Shown: one piece after another, positions 35,419 through 44,402 of the stretch
How positions within the stretch are numbered: the stretch's first letter is position 1
Layout: each line of letters begins with the position of its first letter
Assembly: GCF_003111685.1 (NCBI RefSeq)
Contig: NZ_CP022191.1
Location: forward strand, 62,001-126,000
Direction of reading: 5' to 3'
Source of the DNA: Alloyangia pacifica
Lineage (GTDB): Bacteria > Pseudomonadota > Alphaproteobacteria > Rhodobacterales > Rhodobacteraceae
Length of the DNA: 64,000 bases
Notes under the pieces: model-generated
The model's database searches: none
Told to the model about the DNA's origin: nothing
What the model saw: only the letters and a program-made list of their open reading frames with translations
Translations under genes and position numbers: made by a program

Positions 35419-36660
35419 ATGACCGACGCAACTCCGTTCACCAAACTCCTCGAAGAGTTGAAGCTGGATGGCCGCTACCGGACCTTCGCTCAGCTCGAGC
35501 GGATCGCCGGCGCCTTTCCCATGGCGCGCTGGCACGGGTCCGGCGGAGAAAGCCGGACCGTGACAGTGTGGTGCAGCAACGATTACCTCGGCATGGGGCA
35601 GCATCCCGACGTTCTGTCCGCGATGCACGAGGCATTGGACCTCTCCGGCGCGGGCTCGGGTGGTACGCGGAATATCTCGGGCACGGGCCGGCAGCATGTC
35701 GCACTGGAAACAGAGCTTGCCGATCTTCACGGCAAGGAAGCAGCACTGCTGTTCACCTCCGGCTGGATCTCAAACCTTGCGGCACTCGGCACACTCGGGT
35801 CTGTTTTGCCTGGGTGCGTGATCTTATCAGACGCTCAGAACCATAATTCGATGATCGAAGGCATCCGGCGCTCCGGCGCGGAGAAGCGGATCTTCCGCCA
35901 CAACGACATTGCCCACCTCGAGGAACTTCTCGCCGCTACAGATGCGGACCGACCAAAGCTGATCGCCTTCGAGAGCGTCTACAGCATGGACGGAGATGTC
36001 GCGCCGATCCGAGAGATTTGTGACCTTGCAGAAAAATACGGGGCTCTGACCTACCTCGACGAGGTTCACGCTGTCGGCCTCTACGGACCACAGGGTGGCG
36101 GCATTGCTGAACGCGAAGGCATCGCCCACCGCCTGACGCTCATCGAGGGTACGCTGGCAAAGGGTTTCGGCGTGATCGGGGGCTATGTGACCGGACCCGA
36201 GGCACTGATAGATGTCATCCGCAGCGTCGCAAACAGCTTTATCTTCACCACATCGCTTTGCCCTCACATCGCCGCAGGCGCGCTCGCATCGATCCGGCAT
36301 GTCCGCACCCGCGAGGACCTCAGGCAGAAGCAGGCCCAGATTGCGGATACCCTGAAGCTCGAGCTTCGGCAGGCCGGCTTCCCGGTGATTGAGACAAGCA
36401 CCCACATCGTGCCGCTGGTTGTGGGGGAGGCGCATCTCTGCAAGGCGATCAGCGATCGCCTGCTCGAAGACCACTCGATCTACGCGCAGCCGATCAATTA
36501 TCCGACAGTCGCCGTCGGGCAGGAAAGGCTCCGCCTCACCCCCACCCCCTTCCACACCGAGCACCACATCCGCGAGCTGGTAGACGCGCTCATCCAAGTG
36601 AGTGCGGAGCTGAACTGGTCGCGCGCGGGCGAAGCAGTCGCCCCACGGAGAGTGGCATGA
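35419..36660 (+). CDS. hemA: 5-aminolevulinate synthase
   Basis: A 413-residue PLP enzyme that condenses glycine and succinyl-CoA to 5-aminolevulinate. All key positions match Rhodobacter-type enzymes in order and even numbering: His142 (stacking, in QNHNSM), Asp214 and His217 ([17 protein letters not shown]) and the Schiff-base Lys248 ([15 protein letters not shown]). The start is ATG 35419 with AAGGAGAT just upstream. Alphaproteobacteria usually keep a housekeeping copy elsewhere, so this may be a specialised second copy. It is coupled by an ATGA overlap to a degenerate paralogue and lies under a MocR-controlled promoter, pointing to aminolevulinate as a pathway precursor or extra heme for the bd oxidase. 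Confidence 0.93.
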   Translation: MTDATPFTKLLEELKLDGRYRTFAQLERIAGAFPMARWHGSGGESRTVTVWCSNDYLGMGQHPDVLSAMHEALDLSGAGSGGTRNISGTGRQHVALETELADLHGKEAALLFTSGWISNLAALGTLGSVLPGCVILSDAQNHNSMIEGIRRSGAEKRIFRHNDIAHLEELLAATDADRPKLIAFESVYSMDGDVAPIREICDLAEKYGALTYLDEVHAVGLYGPQGGGIAEREGIAHRLTLIEGTLAKGFGVIGGYVTGPEALIDVIRSVANSFIFTTSLCPHIAAGALASIRHVRTREDLRQKQAQIADTLKLELRQAGFPVIETSTHIVPLVVGEAHLCKAISDRLLEDHSIYAQPINYPTVAVGQERLRLTPTPFHTEHHIRELVDALIQVSAELNWSRAGEAVAPRRVA

Positions 36661-37829
36661 TATTCCACGCTCACCACCCAATGGCCAAAACCATATCCGA
36701 TAGCGCTGCCGGCGCTTATGCGCTCGGACCCGCGGGCTACCCCCAGGCCGAGCGTGGAGACGACCTTGCCGAGAAGCAGAAGGTCACGCTCTGGACCTCA
36801 GGCGACGCACTTGGCACTGCCGGCATGTCAGCGTTGCATCGCGCAATCTCCGACGGGGTAGAGTTTCACGGCGCGGGAAACGGAGCAGAACTTCCCGGCT
36901 CACACCCTGCCCGGCTCGCTGCGGAACAGTGCCTGGCACACTGGCACAGACAGCCGGCTGCTCGTGTCTTCCTCGGCGGCAACGGCATTCTAACTTCGCT
37001 CGCCCACGCGCTCCGCGAAGCAGCGGGTCCATACAACATCCTGCTCTCGGATACGGTGCCGCATCCCCTCGCATGGGCGAGCCTACCCGTAACACGCTTC
37101 GATCCGAGCGACCCCGAGAGCCTCGTCAATGCACTTGAGACCTTGGGTAAGGAGCGCCCTGTGCTCGTCGTGCTGGAGACCGTGAGTTCGCGTGACGGCT
37201 CCATCGCACCGCTGCCCGACATTTGCTCCGCCGCCGAAGCCAACGGCGCCCTCGTCATTGTTGATGAAACCCACGCGTGCGGCGCATATGGACCCTCGGG
37301 TGCGGGTATCGCCACCGATCAGGGCTGCGCTGAGCGTATCTCGCTGCTCTGCAACGCGGGCCCGGGCTCTCTGGGTCTTCCGCTGGGCTATTTGGCCGGT
37401 GACGCGCAGCTTCTTGAATTGGTCACGGCGCAAGGCCACTCCAACTCAAGCGCGTGCCCGCCAGCCTTCCTGCTGGACGCGCTGCCGACCGCCATAGGTC
37501 TGGTGCAGAAGCGCGACGACCTTCGCGCCAGGCTGGCCGCGCTCTCCCGCGAGTTGCGCGCGGCTCTGGCCTACCTCGGCCTTCCGATCTCGACTGGATC
37601 GTCGCACGTGATTTGCATCGAGGTGGGCGATCCCAGGCAAACCCGGCTCGCGACCAGCCTGTTGCGAGACCACTACGGCATTCAGGTCACTCCCGTCCTG
37701 CCTCCCGAGGTCGCCCCCGGACAGGAACACCTTAGGATCATCTGCTCGGCACGTCACACCAGCGACCATATTGAGGCCCTCACGCTTGGACTTGAAACCC
37801 TTGCAGCCGAAATGGGCTGGCTTGGCTGA
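36657..37829 (+). CDS. Degenerate aminolevulinate-synthase-like PLP-fold protein lacking the catalytic lysine
   Basis: A 390-residue alpha-oxoamine-synthase paralogue. The Asp/His signature is kept ([17 protein letters not shown], Asp203 and His206), as is a stacking-type His136 ([10 protein letters not shown]). In aminolevulinate synthase the lysine lies 34 residues after the Asp. Here the same position, in [14 protein letters not shown], is Gly237, with no gap needed, and the substrate loop corresponding to SNDYLGM is also altered. It therefore cannot form the normal internal aldimine. The frame is full length with ordinary codon use, so it is maintained as a protein. It may be a partner or regulatory subunit of the synthase encoded just upstream (ATGA overlap), or act by another chemistry. 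Confidence 0.82.
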   Translation: MIFHAHHPMAKTISDSAAGAYALGPAGYPQAERGDDLAEKQKVTLWTSGDALGTAGMSALHRAISDGVEFHGAGNGAELPGSHPARLAAEQCLAHWHRQPAARVFLGGNGILTSLAHALREAAGPYNILLSDTVPHPLAWASLPVTRFDPSDPESLVNALETLGKERPVLVVLETVSSRDGSIAPLPDICSAAEANGALVIVDETHACGAYGPSGAGIATDQGCAERISLLCNAGPGSLGLPLGYLAGDAQLLELVTAQGHSNSSACPPAFLLDALPTAIGLVQKRDDLRARLAALSRELRAALAYLGLPISTGSSHVICIEVGDPRQTRLATSLLRDHYGIQVTPVLPPEVAPGQEHLRIICSARHTSDHIEALTLGLETLAAEMGWLG

Positions 37830-37849
37830 ATCGCCATCAGGAGAAAACC

Positions 37850-38224
37850 ATGACTGACACACATTCCACGACCGACAGAAACATGAAGCTCGCGCTCACA
37901 CGCGGGCTGAGACTCCGCTGCCCTCGGTGCGGCGAGGGCAAGTTGTTCAAGGGTTATCTAAAGGTTGCCGACTGCTGCGAGGCCTGCGGCCTGGATTACA
38001 CCCACCAGCGCGCCGATGACGGACCAGCCTACGTGGTCATTCTGATCGTCGGGCATCTCGTCGGATTTACACTGCCTGTCATGTTCGAGTGGATGCGGGA
38101 CAACCCTGCCCTGCTGGCAGCCTCCGTCTCTGCGCTCGCGGTCGCGCTCTCTTTGCTCATGCTGCCGCGGGTCAAGGGCGGTTTCGTCGCCTTCCAGTGG
38201 GCCAAAGAGATGCACGGCTTCTAG
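37850..38224 (+). CDS. DUF983 family membrane protein
   Basis: A 124-residue protein. A zinc-ribbon-like cysteine set (LRCPRCGEGKLFKG, then CCEACGLDY) lies at residues about 25-50, and two helices follow (VVILIVGHLVGFTLPVMFEW and the segment at about 88-105). DUF983 proteins occur near heme-copper oxidase and other genes in alphaproteobacteria; their role is unknown. ATG 37850 has AGGAG six bases upstream, 20 bp after the paralogue stop, so it is the third gene of the aminolevulinate operon. It converges on the second MocR gene with a 10-bp gap. Confidence 0.85.
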   Translation: MTDTHSTTDRNMKLALTRGLRLRCPRCGEGKLFKGYLKVADCCEACGLDYTHQRADDGPAYVVILIVGHLVGFTLPVMFEWMRDNPALLAASVSALAVALSLLMLPRVKGGFVAFQWAKEMHGF

Positions 38225-38234
38225 GCCCCGCCCC

Positions 38235-39608
38235 TCAGCCCATGAAGGCGTTGGGCGCAAGCGCATTTCCGAGGAAGTACAAGTTCTCGCGCAGCGTCTC
38301 GCGACTTGTCGATCCGCCAAGGCAGACCCGCAGCTTCTCGCCGGGCTGACCCGCGATGGTAAAGGCATCCGAGGGCATCAAGCCCAGATGCCGCCCAGCC
38401 ATGCGCGCCACGATATCCGCACGACCGGCGCCCTCGGGAAGGGTCAACCAGATATTGAAGGCGTTCTCGGCGGACAGGAAATCGGCCCCCTCCAGCGCTT
38501 CGCGGGCGATGGCCTGGCGCGCCGCGCTCTCGGCACGGATGAAGCGACGAATGCCGTCGGCGGTGCCATCCTCGATCCATTGTGTCGTCAGCGCCATCGA
38601 CAGTGGCGAAGGCATCACAGACAGCGCCCGGATCGCCTGCGCAAGCCGAAAGGCACAGCGCGGCGAAGGGGCGATGGTAAAGGCCAGCCGCAGCCCTGCC
38701 CCGATGCATTTCGCCAGCCCGCCGATGTGCCATGTAAGATCCGGCGCCGAGAGCGCGATGGGTGCCGGCGACTTTGCTGGAATGAAGCCATAGGCGTCAT
38801 CCTCGATCAGCGTGAGCCCCTCTACCCGCAGCACCTCGGCCAGTGCCAGCCGGCGCCCGACCGGGATGGTCAGCGTGGTCGGATTCTGAAGCGTCGGGTT
38901 GAGGTAGAGCGCCTTGGGGCGGTGCTCGGCGATGGCTGCGCTCAGAGCCTCGGGCGTGACACCCTCCGCATCCATGTTGAGGCCGATAAGCGTCACACCA
39001 AACCGCGCCGCTATATTGCGGATGCCGGGATAGGTGACACGCTCGCACAGCACTGAGTCGCCGGGCTTGGTGATGATCGACAGGATCGCGGCCATGGTGG
39101 CATGTGCGCCCGGCGTCACCGCGATGCGTTCCATCGAAGGCACCATGCCGCGCATGCTGAGCCAACTCGAGGCGGCAGTCCGGTCGCGCTCGGAGCCGAT
39201 GGGGGACTGGTAGCGCAGCAGGTCCACGAGATTGGCTGCCACATAGTCGAGCCCGCCCTTCATGCGGCCTATGAGGTCGGGATCTGTCGGTTCGGGCGGC
39301 ATGTTCATCGACAGATCCTCCGCGCGCTTGCGCTCGGGATCCGCCGCGGGCGCCGCCGCGCGCTCGGAAATGAAGGTGCCGCGACCGACATGACTGTCGA
39401 CCAAGCCGCGCGCCTGCGCCTCGGAATACGCGCGCGAGACGGTGGTGAAGTCGATACCGAGACTGGCGGCCAGGCTACGCTGTGGCGGCAGACGGTCCCC
39501 GCCGCTCAGAAGGCCCGCCTCGATATCGCGCGCAATCGCGTCAGCGATGGCGAGGTAGCGAGGCTTTCCTGTATCGTTCAGCTGCGGGGACCAATCAATC
39601 ATCTGCAT
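38235..39608 (-). CDS. MocR-type regulator (GntR helix-turn-helix fused to PLP aminotransferase domain), copy 2
   Basis: A 457-residue MocR-family regulator, clearly related to copy 1 but divergent. The winged helix reads LPPQRSLAASLGIDFTTVSR (about residues 41-60). The aminotransferase-like domain keeps the lysine in GGLAKCIGAGLRLAFT and the Asp in LIEDDAYGFIPAKS. Start ATG 39608; the start six bases downstream is equivalent. It is divergent from the Nit1C cluster, with two identical 14-bp ATTGTATGCAAATT boxes between them, so it is the probable direct regulator of that cluster, perhaps together with copy 1. Confidence 0.92.
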   Translation of the reverse strand: MQMIDWSPQLNDTGKPRYLAIADAIARDIEAGLLSGGDRLPPQRSLAASLGIDFTTVSRAYSEAQARGLVDSHVGRGTFISERAAAPAADPERKRAEDLSMNMPPEPTDPDLIGRMKGGLDYVAANLVDLLRYQSPIGSERDRTAASSWLSMRGMVPSMERIAVTPGAHATMAAILSIITKPGDSVLCERVTYPGIRNIAARFGVTLIGLNMDAEGVTPEALSAAIAEHRPKALYLNPTLQNPTTLTIPVGRRLALAEVLRVEGLTLIEDDAYGFIPAKSPAPIALSAPDLTWHIGGLAKCIGAGLRLAFTIAPSPRCAFRLAQAIRALSVMPSPLSMALTTQWIEDGTADGIRRFIRAESAARQAIAREALEGADFLSAENAFNIWLTLPEGAGRADIVARMAGRHLGLMPSDAFTIAGQPGEKLRVCLGGSTSRETLRENLYFLGNALAPNAFMG

Positions 39609-39661
39609 CCACTCCTGTTGGGCAACAGCCCTACCGGATTGATTCTGGAAATTGAAGGGTC

Positions 39662-39675
39662 ATTGTATGCAAATT
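39662..39675 (+). promoter_or_regulatory. ATTGTATGCAAATT box, copy 1 (MocR copy 2 / nitB intergenic)
   Basis: An exact 14-base match to the box at 39791-39804. It lies 54 bp upstream of the MocR copy 2 start, suited to autoregulation. Confidence 0.65.
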
Positions 39676-39790
39676 CCCGATGGTCGCGCGAATATGACAC
39701 ATCATCTCAGGACAGTTTCGCCTCCAAAATGCACAGGGCCAGGGGGAACCGCGTAAATGCTACGCGAAATGCATGAATATTGCCATGTTT

Positions 39791-39826
39791 ATTGTATGCA
39801 AATTGAACTGCGTATTGAGTGCATAT
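39791..39826 (+). promoter_or_regulatory. ATTGTATGCAAATT box, copy 2, plus a degenerate repeat
   Basis: ATTGTATGCAAATT (39791-39804) is followed 23 bp later by ATTGAGTGCATAT (39814-39826), a weaker copy on the same helical face. They lie 47-82 bp upstream of nitB, where an activator of the MocR type would bind. Confidence 0.65.
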
Positions 39827-39872
39827 CTCACCGCCCTGCATCCTGCCCCTACGAAGCGACATGGAGAGCAAG

Positions 39873-40355
39873 ATGCCCAAGGTTACCAAAGAAGCATACA
39901 AGGACGGAGACTTTTTCGTCGACTACGAGGAAAAGGTCTTTGAAGACGTCAAGGCCGACGAGGGGGAGAAGGCACTTGTGACCTTCCACACCGTCGCCTT
40001 CGAAGGTTCAATCGGCCTCGTCAACATTCTCAATGCAATCCGCCTCAATCGCAAAGGCTATGAGACGTCGATCCTGCTCTACGGCCCCGGCGTGACCCTT
40101 GGCATCCAGCGCGGTTTCCCGACGCTCGGCGACGAGGCCTTCCCTGGCCACCAGAACTTCGCGGTGAACCTCAACAAGTTCATGGGTGAAGGAGGCAAGG
40201 TCTACGCCTGCCGCTTCGCGCTGCAGGCGCTCTACGGCCACGGCGAGCCCTCGCTCCTGCCCGGCATCACCCCCATAGCGCCGCAGGACGTGCTCGACTG
40301 CATCCTGCTGCACAAGAAGGCCAACGCGGTGATCCTCGACACCTGGACTGTCTGA
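39873..40355 (+). CDS. MSMEG_0572/Sll0783-family nitrogen starvation response protein (NitB)
   Basis: A 160-residue cytoplasmic protein, the first member of the conserved Nit1C cluster. It reads [20 protein letters not shown] and [20 protein letters not shown], matching the DsrE-like fold family named after Sll0783 of Synechocystis, a gene strongly induced by nitrogen starvation. Cys and His residues near the end ([15 protein letters not shown]) may be functional. I chose ATG 39873 with GGAG six bases upstream over earlier in-frame ATGs. A strong hairpin region separates it from nitC. The exact biochemical role is unknown. Confidence 0.9.
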   Translation: MPKVTKEAYKDGDFFVDYEEKVFEDVKADEGEKALVTFHTVAFEGSIGLVNILNAIRLNRKGYETSILLYGPGVTLGIQRGFPTLGDEAFPGHQNFAVNLNKFMGEGGKVYACRFALQALYGHGEPSLLPGITPIAPQDVLDCILLHKKANAVILDTWTV

Positions 40356-40374
40356 CGAGAACGCCGTGTTCCAC

Positions 40375-40440
40375 GTCCGGGGGCGTCCACTCCGCCCCCG
40401 GACGCCGGGCCAATCGCCCCCCCCGGCCCGGCCCCTTTTT
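40375..40440 (+). terminator. Double hairpin with T-run between nitB and nitC
   Basis: GTCCGGGGGCG (40375-40385) pairs perfectly with CGCCCCCGGAC (40393-40403) over a 7-base loop. A second stem, GCCGGGCC (40404-40411) with GGCCCGGC (40425-40432), is followed by CCC and TTTTT (40436-40440). The second hairpin has the form of an intrinsic terminator. It probably attenuates transcription so that nitB is made in excess of the downstream genes. Confidence 0.7.
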
Positions 40441-40463
40441 CCGACGTCTGCAGAGGCAAGCCC

Positions 40464-41471
40464 ATGCGAACCGACACCATCCGCGCCGCCGCCGTCCAGA
40501 TCGCCCCGGACCTCTCGGGCCGCGCCGGCACCATCGAGCGCGTGCTCAACGCGATCGCCGAGGCTGCGGGCAAAGGCGCGCAGTTCATCGTCTTCCCCGA
40601 GACCTTCGTGCCCTACTACCCATATTTCAGCTTCGTGCTGCCGCCCGTTCAGCAGGGCGCGCCGCATCTGGAACTGATGCAGGAGGCCGTGGTTGTCCCC
40701 TCGCCCGAGACGCAGGCCGTGGCCGATGCCGCCCGCAAGCGCGGCGTCGTGGTGGTGCTGGGGGTGAACGAGCGTGATCACGGCTCGCTCTACAACACCC
40801 AGCTCATCTTTGACGCCGACGGCACGCTGGCGCTGAAACGGCGCAAGATCACCCCCACCTACCACGAGCGCATGGTCTGGGGTCAGGGCGATGGCGCCGG
40901 GCTCAAGGTGGCCGACACAAAGGTGGGCCGCGTCGGGGCGCTGGCCTGCTGGGAGCATTACAACCCGCTCGCCCGCTACGCGCTGATGACCCAGCACGAG
41001 GAGATCCACGCCGGCCATTACCCCGGCAGCCTCGTGGGCGACATCTTCCGCGACCAGATCGAGGTCACCATGCGCCACCACGCGCTGGAGTCGGGCTGTT
41101 TCGTGGTCAACTCTACCGGCTGGCTCACCGAAGAGCAGATCGCCCAGATCCACCCCGACCCGAAGCTGCAGAAGGCGATGCGCAGCGGCTGCATGACCTG
41201 CATCATCTCGCCCGAGGGTCGCCACCTCGCCGAGCCGCTGACCGAAGGCGAAGGCATCTTGATCGCCGATCTCGACATGAAGCTCGTCGCCAAGCGCAAG
41301 CGCATGATGGACAGCGTCGGGCATTACGCCCGGCCCGAGCTTTTGTCGCTGGTGCATGACACCCGCCCCGCCGTCACCCGCCACTTCAGAGAGGCCGCAC
41401 ACGTGACGCCTAATAGCACGTCCATGGCCGAGCCCGAACCCCAGCCCGAGGAGGGCCGCCCCGATGCTTGA
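40464..41471 (+). CDS. Nit1C-type nitrilase (NitC)
   Basis: A 335-residue nitrilase-superfamily enzyme of the branch-1 type, which hydrolyses a nitrile to a carboxylate and ammonia. The catalytic triad is present as Glu46 ([12 protein letters not shown]), Lys128 ([11 protein letters not shown]) and Cys162 ([14 protein letters not shown]). Active nitrilases form helical oligomers. In the Nit1C cluster this gene is always second and is needed for cyanide growth in the characterised Pseudomonas case, though its true substrate is not settled. The 3' end overlaps nitD by 8 bp, starting a chain of overlapping genes. Confidence 0.92.
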   Translation: MRTDTIRAAAVQIAPDLSGRAGTIERVLNAIAEAAGKGAQFIVFPETFVPYYPYFSFVLPPVQQGAPHLELMQEAVVVPSPETQAVADAARKRGVVVVLGVNERDHGSLYNTQLIFDADGTLALKRRKITPTYHERMVWGQGDGAGLKVADTKVGRVGALACWEHYNPLARYALMTQHEEIHAGHYPGSLVGDIFRDQIEVTMRHHALESGCFVVNSTGWLTEEQIAQIHPDPKLQKAMRSGCMTCIISPEGRHLAEPLTEGEGILIADLDMKLVAKRKRMMDSVGHYARPELLSLVHDTRPAVTRHFREAAHVTPNSTSMAEPEPQPEEGRPDA

Positions 41472-42609
41472 TCACGCCCAGCTCATCAACGAGCTTCAGA
41501 CACACGGCATGCGCCTCGTCGATCCGCGCGCCGGGCAGGAAAGCCGCCGCGGCGGCGCGGGCCCGTCGGACCACAAGGCGATCACCATCGGCGCGCGCAC
41601 GGTGATGATCCCGGTCCACACCGCGCCCAGCTTCGACAGCCCCTACATGGTCTCTGCCCCCGACGACACCGGCGAGGCCCGCGTCACCCGCGACGGCACC
41701 GAGGTGGCGACCGTGCGCTTCCCGACCCGCGCGAAGTTCTACCAATTGAAGACCGCGGATGGCATTCCCTACAGCCACATCGCCGCGCTGCATTCCAGGG
41801 ACGTGCTGGCGACCACGGTGCTGCAGACCTGCATCCGCTACGAAAGCCGCAAGAAGACCTGCCAGTTCTGCTCGATCGGGCAAAGCCTCGCGGCGGGCCG
41901 CACCATCGCCCATAAGACGCCCGCGCAGCTTGCCGAGGTTGCCAAGGCGGCGGTGGAATTGGATGGCGTCACCCATATGGTGCTGACCACCGGCACCCCG
42001 GCAGGCAAGGACCGCGGCGCCAAGGTGCTCTGCGAGAGTGCCGAGGCGATCAAGGCTGCCGTCGATCTGCCGCTGCAAGGCCAGTGCGAGCCACCCGAGG
42101 ACGACGCCTGGCACCAGCGCATGTATGACGCCGGGATCGACACGCTCGGGATGCATCTCGAAGCGGTAACGCCCGAGGTGCGCGCGCGCATCATGCCCGG
42201 CAAAGCCTCGGTTCCGCTGGAGAAATACTTCGCCAGCTTCGAGGCAGCGGTGAACGTATTCGGGCGTGGTCAGGTCTCGACCTACATCCTTGCCGGCCTT
42301 GGCGACACGCGTGAGGCGATCCTCGAGATGGGCGAAAAGCTCTGCGCCATGGGCGTCTACCCTTTCGTCGTGCCCTTCGTGCCGATCTCGGGCACGCCGC
42401 TGGAAAGCCACCCGGCGCCGTCGTCCGAGTTCATGGCCTCGATCCTACAGCCGCTCGGCCGGATGATCGCAAAAGCCGGGATCCGATCGGCGGACATGAA
42501 GGCGGGCTGCGGCAAATGCGGCGCCTGCTCGGCCCTGTCGAGCTATGAGAAACTGAAGGTGCCTGCAGAGGGAACGGCGCAGGAGAAAGCCTTGGGAGCT
42601 TCGGCATGA
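41464..42609 (+). CDS. MSMEG_0568-family radical SAM protein (NitD)
   Basis: A 381-residue radical SAM enzyme of the Nit1C cluster. The iron-sulfur cysteines are spaced Cys123-X9-Cys133-X2-Cys136 ([14 protein letters not shown]), not the usual CX3CX2C. A second cysteine cluster, Cys349, Cys352 and Cys355 ([12 protein letters not shown]), lies near the C-terminus and could hold an auxiliary cluster. The central TIM-barrel segments are visible ([44 protein letters not shown]). Its substrate is unknown. The gene overlaps both neighbours by 8 and 4 bp. Confidence 0.9.
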   Translation: MLDHAQLINELQTHGMRLVDPRAGQESRRGGAGPSDHKAITIGARTVMIPVHTAPSFDSPYMVSAPDDTGEARVTRDGTEVATVRFPTRAKFYQLKTADGIPYSHIAALHSRDVLATTVLQTCIRYESRKKTCQFCSIGQSLAAGRTIAHKTPAQLAEVAKAAVELDGVTHMVLTTGTPAGKDRGAKVLCESAEAIKAAVDLPLQGQCEPPEDDAWHQRMYDAGIDTLGMHLEAVTPEVRARIMPGKASVPLEKYFASFEAAVNVFGRGQVSTYILAGLGDTREAILEMGEKLCAMGVYPFVVPFVPISGTPLESHPAPSSEFMASILQPLGRMIAKAGIRSADMKAGCGKCGACSALSSYEKLKVPAEGTAQEKALGASA

Positions 42610-43157
42610 TCGAGCTCGAGCAGCGCCTGTTCAACAGCCCGGGCTATTACATCCGCGCCGCCTCGAAACGCTTCGAGGCCGAGGGCGCGGCGGGCCTGCG
42701 CCACCGGGTATTTGTCGAGGAGCAGGGCATTTTCCCCACCCACGACCGCGACGACATCGACCTCATCGCCACTCACCTCGTCGCATTGTCGACTTACGCC
42801 CATGAGGCCGATCAGGTGGTCGGCACGGTGCGCATCCACGAAGAGGCGCCGCGCCTTTGGTGGGGCTCGCGGCTGGCGGTGGACAGCGACTTCCGCGCCG
42901 TGGGGCGGCTCGGGGCCGAGCTGATCCGCCTCGCCGTTCGCACCGCCAATGCGCGCGGCTGCGAACGCTTCCTCGCGCATGTGCAGATGCAGAACGTCAC
43001 GCTCTTCCGCCGCCTGCGCTGGCGACCGCTGGAAGAGGTGACAATCCACGGCACACCTCACATGAAGATGGAAGCGGATCTGGGCCACTACCCGCCCTGC
43101 GCCGATCCGGTCACCGGCTGGTACCACCGCCCCCGCACCCGCGAGCCGCGCACATGA
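42606..43157 (+). CDS. MSMEG_0567/Sll0786-family N-acyltransferase (NitE)
   Basis: A 183-residue GNAT-fold enzyme. Fold features are RHRVFVEEQGIF (residues about 33-44), VVGTVRIHEEAPRLWWGSRL and the CoA-binding region AVGRLGAELIRLAVRTANAR. In this cluster the acyltransferase follows the radical SAM protein. It ends with a basic tail YHRPRTREPRT. It overlaps nitD by 4 bp (ATGA) and nitF by 4 bp. The acyl group and acceptor are unknown. Confidence 0.9.
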   Translation: MIELEQRLFNSPGYYIRAASKRFEAEGAAGLRHRVFVEEQGIFPTHDRDDIDLIATHLVALSTYAHEADQVVGTVRIHEEAPRLWWGSRLAVDSDFRAVGRLGAELIRLAVRTANARGCERFLAHVQMQNVTLFRRLRWRPLEEVTIHGTPHMKMEADLGHYPPCADPVTGWYHRPRTREPRT

Positions 43158-44122
43158 GCGAGGACGATATCTCTGCACTTGCCGAGCGCCTGCGCACTCA
43201 CCCCTCGATCCGCTCGAAGCTGGGTATCGCGCGGGCGACGCGGGCGCTTGGCCTCACCGCCGCCAGCGCTGGTCGCCCGGGAGATGATGCCGCCGCCCTG
43301 CCCCACGACGGCGGCTACGACCTGCTGGCGGGCGAGGGTTTCATCCCCGCCTTCATCGAGAACGATCCATGGTTCGCCGGATGGTGCGCGGTGATGGTGA
43401 ACCTGTCGGACATCGCAGCCATGGGCGGGCGCAGCGCCGCCGTGGTCGATCAGATCTGGGCCCCGAGCGGCGAGGCCGCCGCGCCGCTGCTGAAGGGGTT
43501 GCACGATGCCTCCGCCGCCTATGGAGTGCCGCTGGTGGGCGGGCACACCAACCTTTCCGCCCCGGCGCTCGGTCTCGCGGCCTCGGTCTTTGGCAAGGCG
43601 CAGCGGCTGATCACCAGCTTCAATGCGGCGCCCGGCGATCTGCTGATCGCTGCCGTGGATCATCGCGGCAGCTACCGCAACTTCGACAATTTCTGCGCGG
43701 CGCTCGACGCGCCGCCGGACCGGCTGCGCCGCGATCTTGAGCTGCTGCCGCAACTTGCCGAAAGCGGGCTGACCCGCGCCGGCAAGGACATCAGCCAGGG
43801 CGGCATCATCGGCACCGCGCTGATGCTGGCCGAATGCTCGGGCGTCGGGATCGACATCGACCTTCCCGCCCTCGTCCCGCCGCCGGGCGTGTCGATCGAG
43901 CGCTGGCTGCGCAGCTTCCCCAGCTTCGGCTTCCTGCTGGCGGTTGCGCCCGAAAATGCCAACGCCGTCTGCGCCCGTTTCTGCGCGCGCGGCATTGACG
44001 CCTGCGCCATTGGGCGCGTGACAGAAGGGTCCGCCGTAACCCTCACGCACGGCCACGAACGCGCCCTCTTCTGGGACCCCGCGCAAACCCCATATCTCGA
44101 TCTTGGAGCCCGACATGCCTGA
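43154..44122 (+). CDS. Sll0787-family AIR synthase-like protein (NitF)
   Basis: A 322-residue protein of the PurM/ThiL/SelD ATP-binding fold. The N-terminal domain carries GDDAAALPHDGG and MVNLSDIAAMGGRSAAVVDQ, the nucleotide and metal binding parts of the fold. VGGHTNLSAPALGLAASVFG continues it. The C-terminal domain (residues about 165-310) includes DISQGGIIGTALMLAE. It presumably activates a substrate using ATP in the Nit1C pathway. ATG 43154 overlaps the nitE stop; the longer upstream frame covers nitE and is not used. Confidence 0.9.
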   Translation: MSEDDISALAERLRTHPSIRSKLGIARATRALGLTAASAGRPGDDAAALPHDGGYDLLAGEGFIPAFIENDPWFAGWCAVMVNLSDIAAMGGRSAAVVDQIWAPSGEAAAPLLKGLHDASAAYGVPLVGGHTNLSAPALGLAASVFGKAQRLITSFNAAPGDLLIAAVDHRGSYRNFDNFCAALDAPPDRLRRDLELLPQLAESGLTRAGKDISQGGIIGTALMLAECSGVGIDIDLPALVPPPGVSIERWLRSFPSFGFLLAVAPENANAVCARFCARGIDACAIGRVTEGSAVTLTHGHERALFWDPAQTPYLDLGARHA

Positions 44123-44402
44123 AACCTTCTGGACCGTCCGCTGGCCCGATGGCGCAGAGGAAAAGCTCTACTCGCCCTCCAGCGTCGTCGCCGAGCTCTT
44201 TGAGCCCGGCCAGAGCTACCCCGTGCCCGACTTCCTGGAGCGCGCCCGCATCGCCATGGAGCGTGCCTCGAACCGGGTGGAGCGCAAGTACGGCTTCGCC
44301 TGCAGTTCGGCCATGGACCAGCTCGACCGGATCGAGGCCAAGCTCGCGACATTCAAGGATCAGGAGGGCGCCGAGATCGCCTGCCTGCACATCTCTCAAT
44401 GA
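44115..44402 (+). CDS. MSMEG_0570-family nitrogen starvation response protein (NitG)
   Basis: A 95-residue protein beginning MPETFWTVRWPDGAEEKLYS and containing VVAELFEPGQSYPVPDFLER, characteristic of the small MSMEG_0570 family of the Nit1C cluster. It is soluble and has no catalytic motif; a role as an accessory or carrier-like partner is possible. ATG 44115 overlaps the nitF stop by 8 bp (ATGCCTGA), and its own stop overlaps nitH by 4 bp. Confidence 0.9.
   Translation: MPETFWTVRWPDGAEEKLYSPSSVVAELFEPGQSYPVPDFLERARIAMERASNRVERKYGFACSSAMDQLDRIEAKLATFKDQEGAEIACLHISQ

Noticed and set aside
36657..37829. A second active aminolevulinate synthase
   Set aside because: The lysine that forms the PLP aldimine is glycine in an ungapped alignment and the substrate loop differs, so normal synthase activity is not expected.
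40008..41402. A 464-codon minus-strand frame opposite nitB and nitC
   Set aside because: It spans the terminator hairpins and two well-supported genes on the other strand and shows no recognisable domain.
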